Assembly: GCA_021495925.1 (NCBI GenBank)
Contig: JAKEKT010000077.1
Location: 1 to 64,000, forward strand
Length of the DNA: 64,000 bases
Reading direction: 5' to 3'
Source of the DNA: Diplodia intermedia
Lineage: Eukaryota; Ascomycota; Dothideomycetes; Botryosphaeriales; Botryosphaeriaceae
Part shown: in pieces, positions 10,734 through 23,328 of the stretch
Position numbering within the stretch: the first letter of the stretch is position 1
Layout of the letters: each line of letters begins with the position of its first letter
Made by a program: the position numbers and the translations under genes
Notes under the pieces: model-generated
What the model was told of the DNA's origin: nothing
Database searches by the model: none
What the model saw: only the letters and a program-made list of their open reading frames with translations

Positions 10734-13700
10734 GGTGAAGGAGGCCTTGAGGTGTTGGTTGCACAGGTGGTCGCCGACGGACCACCGAGAGGTTGTTGCT
10801 AAGGCGTCAGGCCAACGGTCCGGCGGTGTTGTCGAAAAGTCAAAAGGCGGGTGGCGTGGCGGAGAGAGGGATCCAAAGCTGGGGAACAGGGAACCGGTGG
10901 GTTTATGCAGACACCAGGCGAGACGGAGGGGAGGGCGGGATGTCAGAGAAGGGTGGGAACGAGGGCTCGAAGTATGAAAGACCTGGGGGTGGGCCTCGAG
11001 CTGCGCCCGTAGCGAGCGGGAGAAAGAGCAAATGCCTGATGGGCCGGGACCAGGGCTGGGACGCTCAGACTTGTATACAGGGCCAGGGCCCGGGAGCGCT
11101 ACTGTCGGTGAGGTCCTGATCCCCCGGCGGATGCAGAATGAGGAAGTGCTCGGCGGCAGGATCTGATGAGGACAGCGTCAGGCTCAGCAGGATCTAAAAG
11201 GCTTGTGCCAGCGTGCCGGAATAGAGGGCAAAATGGCTCATCCGTGGGACCGTCTCGCCGGCTAACAGCTGCTTCTTGGCGTGGAGGAAGGGCGGCATGA
11301 AATTGGGGGATCTCGCCCTGCGCATAGTGGCATTGGCACAGCAGGCGGGTCCTGGGCGGCAGGTGGATTCGTAAGAGGGTCTGTAACGACACCGGTAGGG
11401 CGGGATGGCAGGGTGCTGCGTGCACACCCTGTCAGCCGGCAGCCCGTGATCACCGCTGGTGCTCCGGCGCTTTCAGGCAATTCCAGGGCGATCGCGCAGG
11501 CCTGAGTGGCTGCGGAACCCCGGCGAGGCAAGACGATGGTCGTGTGCCGAGGCCAAACCAGGCCCAATGTGACCGGACATTTGCAAGAGCATGAGAGACA
11601 GGAATAGAGGCCTCCTGAGAGGAGCACGCCGGCGGCTGGCTAGAACCTGGCGCGCGGGACGTGACATCTGGAGAAGACAGCGTACCTGCGTCGGGGAGCC
11701 TAATCCCGACGGGCGCCACAGGGTTGATGGCCGCCGCGGTGCCATGTTCTCTTTGCCCGATGCGAGTTGGCCGTCTGGCGCTCGGTCCGAAAACGGCGAG
11801 CACCAGGAGGGCGGCCCAGACTTGTGGAACCTCTTGAGATCTCGACCGCAACGGTTGCCCTGTGCCTCTGGCAGCGCTCTGCAGGTGCTCGAGCTGGCGG
11901 TGGATGTAGCGGTCGAGCTGGCTCCTCGCTGGGCCACGCACCTCACAAGCAGCGCCGGCGGATCCGGCTGCTTCTTGAGCAGCGGCGATCGGCGTTCCCG
12001 TCCCCTAGGAGTGATGCGGCGGCCGGCAGCCGGCAGACAAAAGGCGCTGGAGGCCAGCGTCACAGCGGTGGGGCGGAAGCGATCCGAGAATGGACGGCGT
12101 GCTGACGCCTTCCCCTCTGCGGCGCAGCCTGCGAAGGAAGGAAGACGGGCCTTTTGATTAGAATTGCGCTGCCATCTGGGACCCCCACCCGTGTGGCGGA
12201 CGGCCGGCCGGACGAAAAGAGGCCAAGACGCCGGCGGCCTGCAGTAGAGGATGCCCACGGCCCATCCGGAGCGCGATCCGGGGCGCGTAGCGGGAGACGG
12301 GACGGTCGTGGAGATGGCGATGGCGATGGCCGGCTGGAGCCGTGTCGATGTCGAGGTCGCGGTCGAGTCGCGAAGGAAGGCGCCGCGCCACAAGCGAGTC
12401 CGCGCCGCATCTCGCTCGCCCGCGCGTCGGAAATAATTGTCGATCATCACGTACTCCCGTCGTCACCTCTGCGTCCCGGCCATCCGCACGCGCGCCGTCG
12501 GACTGTCTGCACAGTAGTACGTCGTCCGCAGCCATCAGCCCGCACCGCGCAGCCATCATCCCGCACCGCGCAGCTTCGTGCCGCCCTCGACCCATCAGGC
12601 CCTCGCTGTTGCATCGCGCCCTGGGCCTGGTGCACCAGCTGAGACATGCAATACGGCTTGGCCCGCAGCCCTTCCCAATTCCTGGCTCTGCTCCGGCCCT
12701 TCAGCCCTGCGCCGCACACCAGGTCGAAAGGAAACACGCCACCGAACTCTCCGTGCCGCAGGGCTCCGCTCAGGTGGATCGAAGGCCTCTCCGCACAGAG
12801 TAAAGACGCCGGTCCGCCCAGAGCTCGACAATCCGGCTTTCTCGACCGCATCCCCGACTCCACTGATGCGATGTGCGAGCCCGGAGCACGGCAGCCGCGG
12901 TATCGGGAAGCCCGCTGAAGCAGGAGCAAACGCCTACTACGCAGTACACATTTTCTGCTGCCCTTCGTGAGGACCCGCTGTGCCGGGCAACGCCCTGGGA
13001 ACACATCCGTCCATCATCTCGCCCATCATCCGCGTGATCTGTGTCTTGGCTTGCTGTTTGCTGCGCCCAAGCTCGCCAAGCTGCGTCTACAAGCTCACTA
13101 TCCTCGCCGCCTTCATGCATAGCTAGCGGAATCCTGCATATAGCAGCCAAGGGACCCTGAAACTGTAGCCGCTGCCTGTGGAGACACTTGACCGCGCTAT
13201 GGTCTATACTATCTCGGTACGTGACAGCGCACGTCAGCATGCCACCAAAGACCGTCGCAAGGCCTAGGCTCGATCAACGGGAGCACTAGCCATGGAAGCC
13301 TCCATCTCGCTTCCCGAACACTGCCCGGTCTAATGAAGATGCATCGCGTAAGCGATGCAATACGCTTTATGTCGCCCGTAGCGAGACGCCTTCTCCTGAT
13401 CACCGTGCACCAATTGTGAAAAGGACGTTGACGATCGGGTCTGCATATGGCCCGACGTAATGCTCAGCATGTTGCGTAAACACATCCGCATCCAGGCGGA
13501 AACATCTCCAGTCTTCCCCCACGCCCGATGGGTCGCTCTCTTGATTTCCATGATCGAACCGAACATTGTAGAAGGTGATGCTCGCAAGTGATTAGACCGC
13601 TACCGGTTCTGAACATGAGCGGTCAACCCTCGCCCACCGTCACAGTACATTCAGATCCCCACCCCTGAATCTCAGCAACACGTTCAATAAAAGCACCTTC

Positions 13701-14772
13701 CCTAAGGCCAAGAAAAAGCATCAACAAGGCCAGCGAACAGTTGTCCAACCATGTTGACCGTAACTCAGCAGCTCTTCCCCTCGTCAGTGCCGTCCGTCGG
13801 GATCGTCGGGCCTATCAACACCTCGTTACGTCCGGCGCTACCCAATCTAGGCATGACCCTGCCTTCCCCCCTCGATGCAAACAAAAAGTGGCATGACCCC
13901 GGTCCATCGACCATCTTCTGTTCACTCATCATCTTCGAGCTCTCGACATTGCTCGCCATCTCCAGGGAATCCTTCGTCGGACTTGTCTCATCGCTCTTCA
14001 AATCCGGCATGTCGGCCGACGCACACTAATTTAGCAGCGATAACCCAGCGAAGACGCATCCTACCAATCAACGTTATTCCGTGCTCTCATACGATACAAC
14101 CTTTCCGGATGCCTATCTGGGAGAAAATCGGCCTCTGCGCGGACAACTGTTCAACTGATCGACGACAATAGCGCGGGCCGAGGAGAGAAACGGAACAAAG
14201 ACCACTGCGCGCATGACAATACAGGTCGCATCGTGCTAAAACAGTCCTTTCTTTTGTTTTTCTTCTTGCGCTTTTTTGTTTCTTTGGGGAAGCCACCGGT
14301 CTCGAGTCAAGGATACCAAGACCCAGCCAGAAACGCTACCCAAAAAAACCGTGGCCGCAACATGTTCGATGTCAAACAGGCCTTACTAATTTTTTTTTCA
14401 GAGATTGCGTCATCTGTCAAACATATTAACACCATGACGTATGGCGAAACCAGCTTATTAGTCTCAGATTCCCACTACCTACGCCTTCCATAAGGCTCAT
14501 CAATTTCCTCGAATTTCCAAGGAGTAGCCAGACGAAGGCCCCATCCCACCCCTTAACCGGAAATTCGTTCACGACTCCATGAAGTCTGGCAAAAGGGTAA
14601 TCCAGCCTTTTATCCATTGGACTGGACCTAACAAATGACCAGACGGCTCACTTAGTCTCTTCACCTTTACAAGCCACTTACTCGGAGCCTCCTCGCTCCA
14701 CACGGCTGATGATAGCCTTGGCCCGACGCAATAACGCTCATCCTCTGGCCATGGCTGCCATGGCTGATCCAT
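10734..14772. other. Four kilobases without a recognisable gene
   Basis: GC-rich from 10.8 to 13.2 kb, then mixed, with T-rich tracts near 14.25 and 14.39 kb. Long frames occur, the longest being 11473-12450 on the minus strand. They are Arg/Pro/Ala/Ser-rich with no conserved segment and no sensible exon structure, and overlapping frames on the other strand are equally open. A frame at 13765-14010 (minus, 81 codons, starting MPDLKSDETSPTKD) has a more protein-like composition but no further support. Confidence 0.4.
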
Positions 14773-15017
14773 TTACGCTGTCTCTGCTGAAAATTCCGCG
14801 CCCCATTGTAGTTGCAGTGATAATCCGTAAAGTCGGCCGGAGACCTACAAAGAACCCACTCGTCAGCAAGCGCGGAAGAAGAAACAACCGGACCCGAATA
14901 TCCAAAGCTGAGGAACATCAAACTTACAACATAACCTTCCCGTCCTTCCCATTCGTCGTGAAGGAGTGCGTAGCTTGATTCCGAAGCAAGCTCGTTAGAT
15001 CCGCGACCGTTGGCCAT
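14773..15017 (-). CDS. Small two-exon hypothetical protein, 53 residues
   Basis: Exon 1 (15017-14928) encodes 30 residues and exon 2 (14844-14773) encodes 23 plus a stop. The 83-bp intron has a GTAAGT donor, a TGCTGAC branch-like site and a TTTGTAG acceptor, all in phase 0. Without splicing, the frame runs into unlike sequence, whereas splicing yields a compact protein with a charged middle (HDEWEGREGYVVSGRLYG) and an amphipathic end (LSLQLQWGAEFSAETA). There is no signal peptide or transmembrane segment. I do not recognise it. The clean splice signals are the main support. It stands alone, far from its neighbours. Confidence 0.5.
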
Positions 15018-16028
15018 TCCGTCGACAATTGAAAAAAATCAGGGATGGAAGAGAACCCCGAGTCGCGGCTGATGAGAGAGGATGGCATGGATCAGGTCCC
15101 CGGTGTGACACTACGGCTCAGCTCAGGGTGTTGTCCCTCCATTCATAAACAACATCACGTCATAGACGTCGAAGCACCGTTTGGTCCTTGCTTCTCCAAC
15201 ACATTCAGCTGGCCACACAAGGCCGGCCGAAAAGGGCGTCGTCCGCGGTACGGGTGTACTGCCCGAAGTGGATGATGCTCTTGACAGCCGATCCGGGTAA
15301 CACCACCCATTCCTGTGTAAGAGAGCCCGCCTGTTGCTTCAGCTCTACTTATAATACACTGCCATGAGCTGTGTTCTTTTGGTCGCGCCAGCTAGCCTCG
15401 ATGAAGGCCTGCGGCTCCAACTTCCGGCCTCGTAGAGCTGGGGTGGTTAGGATTGCATTAATTCCGTAAGGGGGCTTCCGGTTAACGGTAACGCTATACG
15501 TTTACTCGTCACTAACCATCAGTAAGATATATACCGCAGTATATGCATTATCACAGAGCTGTCTTTGCTGTTTCCTTCCACAACCAATAGGAAGACGAGT
15601 GAATGGCCCCAAAAAAGAAAAGAAAAGAAAGAGACCGGGGAATGAGAACACCTACCACCGCAGCGTCTCACATAAACTCTCCCCCACAGCAGCAAAGGCA
15701 AGCCCACAAGTCACAAAACCAAAACAACGAACCACCTGCAAGCAACAACAGCAACAACATCCATTTTCATTTTCACACCTCCCCCAAGAAGCCATCGCCG
15801 CCATTCTTCCCACGAAATGAATGGTCTCCCAGAGACACGCAAAGATACAAAAAAGATGTTGACGCCATATCCCAATGCCATAAGGGGGTAATCTACAAAA
15901 AAAGAGCTTCCAAAAGCAAAGAAGAACCGCTGCATCAACCACCAACCACCAACCAACCACCACCAATCCCCCCCCAATTCCCGCCCCGCAACCATCAACT
16001 AACCCACTCCAAACCACCCCTCTCCTCC
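15018..16028. other. Intergenic between the 53-residue gene and the RAV1 3' end
   Basis: Contains the presumptive promoter of the small minus-strand gene and the 3' flank of RAV1. The A/C-rich plus-strand frame beginning at 15603 runs antisense into RAV1 and is treated as a shadow. No other gene is supported. Confidence 0.4.
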
Positions 16029-19000
16029 TCAAAACCCAAACGAATCCAACAAACTATTAGCATCCGGCTCATGAAACTGCGTCGGCGGCGGCTTCTGCTG
16101 CTGCTTCTTCTTCTCCTTGTCCTTGTCCTTGTCCTTGTCCCTTTCCTTATCCTTATCCTTCTCCTTGTCCTTCCCCACCGCCGCCGCCGCATTCCCATCA
16201 ACACCACCACCACCACCACCACCATTAACCCCATTCCTCTCCTCCCCCTCCTCATCCTCCTCAACAACAACACCACCCCCATCCCCCCCATCCACGCCGC
16301 CGAACCCATCCAACGCCGACGCCGCCGCCGACGCCGACCTAAGCGGCAAATCCGCGACGACCAAACTGCTCCGCCTCCGCAGCAACTTCCTCGGATCGAT
16401 ATCGTACGTCGCGACGGGACTCGGCGGGCCAGAAAACGCGGCGACATTCTTCCAGCCGGCCTTCGCATTCGCATTCGCAGAAGAAGAAGAATGCACGGGC
16501 AGCCTCGCCGGCAACGGCAACGGCGCAATCGCCTGTCTCAAAAACTCCCAGCCGCGTACGAGGTCCAGCGCGAGCGCGTCGCAGCCCATGCGCTCGTACA
16601 GGCGGGCCGTGTGGACGAGGAACTCCCACTCGGCGCGCGGCGCCACGGCGAGGGCGCCGCGCAGCGTCTGCAGCGAGCGGTCGCGCAGCTGCCGGTACAG
16701 GACCACCAGCGCCGGGTCGTCCGTGAGGAACAATCGGCTCTGCAGGGAAGGGGGAGAGGGGCGGGGCGAGTCCGGCGGCGACACGACGAGCGACGACAGC
16801 GGCGTGACGAGCGCGCCCACGGCCACGTCGCGCTTGCCGAGCGACCAAAACGCCCACGTCGCCATCCACCGGTTGCCGTCGGCCACGGCGCGCGGCAGCA
16901 CGCGTTCGTTCAGGAACTTGCGCAGCACCGGTCCGTCGTCGCCCTCGTAGACGCGCGCGACGGCGATGGCGAGCTGCGTGTCGTTCATCTGGTTGGACAG
17001 CACCGCGACCGCGTCCTGCAGGTGGTCGGCGAGCAGGAAGAACGCCGCGGCGTACTCGAAGCGGCGCTTGCCCATGAGGGCGTAGGCGTTCTTGAGCGCG
17101 GCGGTGCGCCAGCGCGGTTCGGCGAAGTTGTTTTGGAGGAAGCGGTGCGTCGTGGGCTGCTCGCGGCTCCACGTCGCCATGCGCCACAGGCCGACGAGCA
17201 CGGCTTTCTTGCGTAGCGCGAGGTAGTACAGGCTGCAGTCGGTGGGGTTCTTTTCCTCCGTCTTGGTGTATTCGTTCCGGGCGATGACTTCGAATTGGGC
17301 GCGCTGTAGCATTGTCAGCTCCCTGCTTGCCTGGCGGCAGAACCGTCGTGACTTACCACCGCGTTGATGTCCGTCATCCACATGAAAATACCCGCCTCCT
17401 TTGCCTGCTTCCACAACATGCGTCCCTGGAAGTGCCTGCTGACCAGATCCAACAGAATGTCCTGGCTGCCGCTGTGAAACGCCCAAGTGATCTCGCGCCA
17501 AGATATCTGAGCCTTATCCTCACTGCGCATGCCACCCTTGTCGCGGAGATAGTGTTGCCTGAAGAAGAGCAAGAAACGACAAGCATTATCATCAACGCTA
17601 CGCCGGTGCTTCTCAACGGTGCCAACGCACTCGACAATGTCTGCGAGATGGAACTGTTCACGGTTGGACAGCTGTGGTACCGATTTCTTCTGGAGAAGCT
17701 CGTTCAAGCGTGCGGCAACTTCCTCCGTCACGCTGGCTGGTTCATCGTCCTCGTCCGTGAAATCTGCATACGAAGACTGCATCTCCTTCCGAGTTGAACC
17801 GTTCATAGTAGCCTGCGACCATGTTAGCGATACGGTCTGACAATTTCTCCCATCACTACTCACCGCCTGGTCGTCAAAGAAATCCTCCGGCGACAATCCG
17901 AGTAGAGTATCGAACGGATCGCCCTCAGTGTAGAATTTGAGCGTCTTGAAGAGATTGATAAGGATGCGCTGCACGAGCGGCAGCTTCCCCAGCAGCACGC
18001 ACTGGGCGAGCATTTGCGGGTGATATACCGGCAGCGGTCCGTTGAGTCTACTCACGAGAGTGAAGAGGTCCACTGCCTTCTTCCGGTGCGCTTCCCTGTG
18101 CTCGACCAGACGCAGATCCGGAAGGACGCCGTCGTCGACCTCGACATGCTCGTCTTGGACAAACAGTTGGTTTCCGGCGCCGATGACCAAGTTGCCGCTA
18201 CCAAGCCAGACGGAATCGCCGATCGGATGGGGCGTAAACTCGCGAATGCGAACCTCTCGAATCGCCGCCCAAGACGGTCCGTGGTCGAGGTAGTTGTAGC
18301 GCAGCTGTGCGTAGATGACCACTCTGTGAGGAAAGCCGACGGCGAGGATGGACTGGTTGTCTGGCGAGGACGACCAATCTATGTCTTGGATGATGTCATG
18401 GGACTCGAAGCGCTCCTCATGCTCCAACTGCGCGCTTCTCGTGCTCCAGATGGTGAGACCCGTCTTCTCAGCGTCGACCAGCGCTGCTTTGCGGATTGAC
18501 GTGCCACTACACAGCGTCGGGTTCTCCACGCCGGTATTTACCGTCGAGGTGAGCAGCCATTCGATCTTCTTCCGATCTGCGCTCACTCTGGCGGTCCAAG
18601 ACTTGATGACGCCAGAGGTGGTGTACGAGATTGCGACATCACGGGCGAATGTGTCCAAAAAGCCCGATATCACAGCCCGCGTGCCAGCAGGATCGACGGG
18701 AATGACATAGGCAAGGTCTCCGTCATCGCCCAGGTCGAACTTGCTCATTTCTGTGATGGAAATCTTGCCTTCGATGTTGATGGATGATGTCCGGCGATGT
18801 AGGCGGGGTATCGCCTGGGATAGTCTGGGCGGTATCCTGACCTCCCAGCCGATGCCCTTCATGTCGGACGAAATGGTGGCGAGATGAACGCAGCCAGTAT
18901 CCGTTTCCACTTCCGGGATGAGGAGCAGGCAGAGCGGCTTGCCCTGCAGCTGGTAGCTGCATCGGGCCACCTCTTTTGCAATTGGCGTGCGGGCGTCCCA

Positions 19001-20572
19001 CAATGAAATGCTTTCGTGGTGCAAAAACACAATGAAATCACCTTCAGAAAGCAGAGCTGTCCGATGGATATGTTCGTCCACCTGGACGGTGCTGTGACGA
19101 GCAAGCACAGGGCCGGAATGCTTCGAGTCCTCCTGCCTCCACACAACGCCCGCGTTCTTGTCGGTTCGAGAGATCAACGCCCGTCCACTTGCCGTGCGGA
19201 CTGCCTTCTTGATGGGTGCCGTGTGGCCAGTCAGAATGGTGTCGCGCTCCAACCTCGTCAGCTTCGTCGGCGAAGGGTCGAACAGCAGGTCGATCTTGCC
19301 CTGCATCCACTCTATCCTGCCGTCGAAGTGATGCATGAGCAGCGTGAACGAGCTGCCGTGGGCGTCGCCGCAGAAGCTGTGAAACTGCACGTTGTCCTCG
19401 GCCGGCGGCACGTCCTTTGCAAAATGCAGGCGCAGCCCCTCGACGTGGGCGATGTTGAAGATGTTGCTCGACTTCTTGACCTTGGTGTCGACGCTCTCCA
19501 GGCCCCACGCCGACATGTTGCCCTTCTCGTCCAGCACCACGCACACCTCGGGCGTGCGGTTGGCGACGTCGATTAGGTGCTGCAGCGCATGGCTCTCCTC
19601 GGGGCTGTCGGCGGCCTGCTGCACGGCGCGCTCGGTCGCGACGGCGAAGTCGGCGCTGTCGATGAAGAAGGCGTAGCGACGGGCGGAGCGCGAGGCCGGG
19701 TCGAGGGCGCGTGGCTTGATGGACTCCTGCAGGTCGACCTCGGCCCACAGCTGGAAGATGTCGGGCGCGCGGTGCTCGCCGCCCACCCACACGCGCACCT
19801 TGTTGTCGGCGCAGATGGTGTACAGCACATTCTCAATCAGCTGCTCGCGGTGGCGCGGCCGTCGCCAATGCAGGCCCGTCACCGTCGTCGGGTGCGGCAG
19901 GTAGGCCACGTCGAAGCGCTCCTCGACGCTGCCGAAGCTCAGGCGGTGCCACACCTTGACGAGCCGGTCGTATGGCGAGGTCGAGGCAATGAAGGTGGCG
20001 TCGTAGGAGAAGTGGGCAAACTTGGCGGGCGACGCAAGCGGCGTGGTGAAGAGGCGTTCGGCTTCGTGATTGTGCGTGGAGAACAGCGTCAGGGCCGAGC
20101 TCCCAACGAGGAGCTCCTCGGCCATGCCCCACGAGAGGGTCCGGATCTCATCGTGCGGGTCGGAGAGGGTCAATGTGTGTTGTTGCGTCCACTGCGGATT
20201 CCCATTGTCAGACATTCGCGGCGGCGTAGAGAGCATGTCCACGCACCTTGGGCTGGCCAATGTCCAGGCCGTGCGGCTTGTAGACGTACACAGCCGTCTT
20301 GGAGGCGGCGGCTATCTTGCCCGACGGCTCATCCAGCACCACGGCCACCAGGTTCCCTTCATCTTCGGTGTAGGTGGTCTGGATAATGTGTCGCGGGCCG
20401 TCGAGGATGACGAGGGCATTGCCGGAGATGTAGGCCTGCAACAGGGACGTCAGCGTGGGGCATTGGCGTGGCCGCGGGGCGTGGTGCGCACGATCAGCTG
20501 CCTTCCCTCCGAGAGCCCGGTGGTCACAGCAGCGAGCTCTGCGTTGGGCCGGCCGGGGAGGATGGCGCGCAT
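16029..20572 (-). CDS. RAV1: RAVE complex subunit Rav1
   Basis: Five exons (20572-20492, 20435-20247, 20191-17864, 17812-17357, 17303-16029) join in phase to 1442 residues. Rav1 is the scaffold of RAVE, which with Skp1 and Rav2 promotes reassembly of the V1 and Vo sectors of the vacuolar H+-ATPase. The start (MRAILPGRPNAELAAVTTGL) and the segment AYISGNALVILDGP match fungal Rav1 starts. The first ~650 residues read as WD40-like propellers (for example KVRVWVGGEH, HEWRR-like motifs). The Rav1p C-terminal domain follows, with FAEPRWRTAALKNAYALMGK and YEGDDGPVLRKFLNERVLP. A low-complexity tract of about 30 residues of Lys/Asp/Glu/Arg repeats then leads to the conserved end PDANSLLDSFGF. The third intron (17813-17863, 51 bp) is a multiple of three with no stop, so it could be retained silently. 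Length matches filamentous-fungal orthologues. Confidence 0.95.
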
Positions 20573-21018
20573 GGAACGGGATGCTGGAGCTGCGAGCTCT
20601 ACAGCTGCGTCGTCATGGTCCGAAGGCGGAGGGTTGGGGGAGCTCTGGGCGTGCGGGCAGAGCTGGGCGCGCGGTGGTCGGGGCGGGCGGGCGAGATCTC
20701 GAGAGCACAAGATGGGGGGCGTAGCTTGGAGTTTTTGGTGCTTGGCCAGCTGTCATGGGGTGACTGCGACACGCGCCGCGAAACGGCAGGCCCGTGCGAT
20801 GACGACACCCCGGTTGCTCAGTGCTGGTGGCTGCACCATCCCACACCTCCGCAGTCCTCCGCATTTGCACTGTGGCACTGCTTACGGGCGCCGCATGCAT
20901 GCTGCACAGGGTCATTCGGCTGCGATTATCTTGCATTCCGAGCCCTGCCCGCCAGCCAATCGCTGCCGCCAGTCCGCCTCCCTCGCAGTTAAGCTCTATT
21001 CTCGATGCATGCTGCTGT
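20573..21018. promoter_or_regulatory. RAV1 upstream region / methyltransferase 3' flank
   Basis: A 446-bp gap between two same-strand genes, so it must hold the RAV1 promoter. No TATA box or repeat was recognised. Confidence 0.4.
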
Positions 21019-22856
21019 CTACTCGAGCTTCCACGCCTGCTTCCGCTTGCCGTCCGCCGCGCCCTCGACCGCCCACTCAACCTCGATGGACAGGTCGCGC
21101 GTGTTCTTGCCCGCCTTCTTGTACGTAACACTGCCTGCAATCATCTGTCCCTTCTTCAGCTCCGCTTCCTTGCCCGTGCGCTCGACGAGCAGCAGCCCGG
21201 ACTCCCAGTGCGTGGGCTTGCCGCCGGGGCCCGTGGTGAAGGCGTTGCCCGGGCCCTTCCACGTCTCCGCCCGCGCATCCGCCGGCAGCACCGCGTCGCG
21301 CGACGGCAGGAAGAAGGTGTCGAACCAGATGCACCAGCCGTCCAGCGCGCTGGCGTCCTTGTCCACCTCGACCGAGAAGCTCTTGACGAACTCCAGCTCC
21401 TCGGTCGTGATGGTGTGCAGCGGGAGCTGCAGGAACTGAGACGACGGGGCGACTGGCAGATGTGTTAGCAGACGGATACGCCAGTCTGGCCATCTGCGCA
21501 CTTACCCAGCTTGTCGGTCTTCAGGCTCCTGACCCTGACGTCGTCGCGGATCTTCTCCATCATGGCGCTCATGTCGAAGCCGTACACATCGTGCCAGAAG
21601 TCAATGCTGTCGGCGATGAAGTCGTCGTCGGAGAAGGGGGCCATGTGCAGGGTGCAGTGGCTGGGCACCATCAGGCCGTCGGGCTTCAGGTAGCGGTCGC
21701 GGGCCCACATGACGCTGTCGAACATGGCCTCGAACAGCAGGCAGTAGCCCATCCACTCGGAGATGATGATGTCGACCTTGTCGACGGGCAGCGTCACCTC
21801 CTCGATCTTGCCGCGCAGGCAGGTGATCTTGTCGGTCGAGAAGCCGTTGGCGTGGCAGTTGACCACGGCCTTCTCGATCATCTCGCTGTTGTCGACGGCG
21901 ATGACGTGCGCCGCCCCGGCCTTTGCGCAGAACATGGACAGGATGCCCGTGCCGCAGCCGACGTCCAGCACCGTCTTGCCCGCGAAGATGTGCTTGTTGT
22001 CGTACACAAAGTCCCTGTACGCATCAGTGCGGATCGTGTCCTTGAGCATCGTCTCGTGGATGTCTGGGAGCATCAGCGAATGGGCCCCGTCCGACGGCTC
22101 GGCGCAGCTTACCGTTGTAGGAGTAGGAATCGAAGTATCCGGTATCGATGCCCCACTTGCCCTCGGGAGCTTTGGACGATCCGGACGGGCCCGCCTCGCC
22201 CGATTTGGACGCATCCTGCTCGTTCCACCGGTCCTCGAGCGTTTTCGACACGGTTTCTCTGTACTCGTTGAACTGGCTCGCCAATTGCTGGAGCTGCTCC
22301 TCCAGCTCCTTGACCCTTTTGCCCTCGTCGGACAATTGCTCTTCCTCGGAGTCGCCGGACAGCTCGTCCAGAGAAAAAAGCACGGCGTCATCATCGAGCA
22401 CAGGCTGCAGGTACTTGTCGTCGGCGAATTTGGACGCGTCAGACACATCGGGATTCTTATTCCCAGCTTTGACTTCGCTGCGGATGTAGTTCACTAGCTT
22501 GATGCTCGAGAAAAAGTCAAGGCCTTGGGTAGCGGTTAGCCCTAGTGGAAATGGACAATGTTGAATTGGAAAGCACGTGACTTGGAACAAGGGCGTGGAG
22601 GCAGAGACAGTGGCGCAGAAAAGCGCAGGGAGAAGGAGAAGTACACACCCAGCGTTTTCTGGACGCCAATAAAATCGAAGCTGTACCTTTTCTTGCAATC
22701 CTCGATCATCTGCTTGACATCCGGGAAGACGTGGTCGTCGAACAGGCCGACGACGCGGATCTCCTCGACGTCGGGCTCGGCATCCTCCCAGTCCTCCTCG
22801 CCGCGCATGTCCAGCGGGTCCGAGGCCGTGTCCGAAGAGGCTGACGAGTGCGACAT
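21019..22856 (-). CDS. rmt3: Protein arginine N-methyltransferase 3-like (PRMT3/Rmt3 type)
   Basis: Four exons (22856-22649, 22523-22113, 22063-21506, 21452-21019) join in phase to 536 residues. The class I SAM site is VLDVGCGTG at 238-246, the double-E loop is SEWMGYCLLFE with E309 and E318, and the THW loop is at 473-475. The enzyme transfers methyl groups from SAM to arginine; PRMT3 orthologues act on ribosomal protein uS5 in the cytosol. The N-terminus aligns with the PRMT3 zinc-finger region (LFDDHVFPDVKQMIEDCKKR), but the metal-binding cysteine pair is not present. A coiled-coil-like segment (KRVKELEEQLQQLASQFNEY) follows at about residue 140. It is head-to-head with the secreted-protein gene at 23329. 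The catalytic assignment is secure; the PRMT3 subclass rests on the N-terminal layout. Confidence 0.93.
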
Positions 22857-23328
22857 TTTTTCTTCCCTGGAATCCAGCCTCGGAGAGAGGTTGAGCGGGG
22901 CAGGGCGAGGCGCGGCACCAAGAAAAGAAAATGTGCATCTGCAGGGCTTGCAAGCGAAAATCGCTGGGCGGCCCGTGCGCCCATCTTAAGTCCTAGTGTC
23001 GGTCGCCTCTCCTCTCAACCACTACCATCCCGCCAGAGACCCAGAGTTGCACCCGACAATCGTTACTGATACGCTACAGCCCCTGGGAAAACATCCCAAT
23101 CCGGTCGCCTGCTACCATGGCTCCCGGAATCACGTGTATTTTGTTGTGCGTCTCAACATCCATTAATAGTGTGCTTGCGACATTAAATTTCGCACTTGTT
23201 GTCGCCGGAGTCAAAGGGTAAGTAGTGTGCGATATATAAACCGAGATAAAAGCCCATAGACCATGCCTGTCTCTTCATCGCCTCAAATCGCTCCAATCTG
23301 CAACAATCTCCAATCCACGCCCGGCAGC
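22857..23328. promoter_or_regulatory. Divergent promoter with TATA box for the secreted-protein gene
   Basis: This 472-bp gap separates the methyltransferase start and the secreted-protein start. On the plus strand TATATAAA lies at 23233-23240, 89 bp before the ATG at 23329, followed by a pyrimidine-rich, C-rich leader. This is the strongest core promoter in the window and points to an inducible plus-strand gene. Confidence 0.55.

Noticed and set aside
11473..12450. 325-codon minus-strand frame
   Set aside because: No conserved segment; frames on both strands are equally open in this GC-rich stretch.
15603..17216. 537-codon open frame on the plus strand
   Set aside because: It is antisense to the last exon of RAV1, which has conserved protein sequence; its own translation is Pro/Arg/Leu-rich simple sequence.
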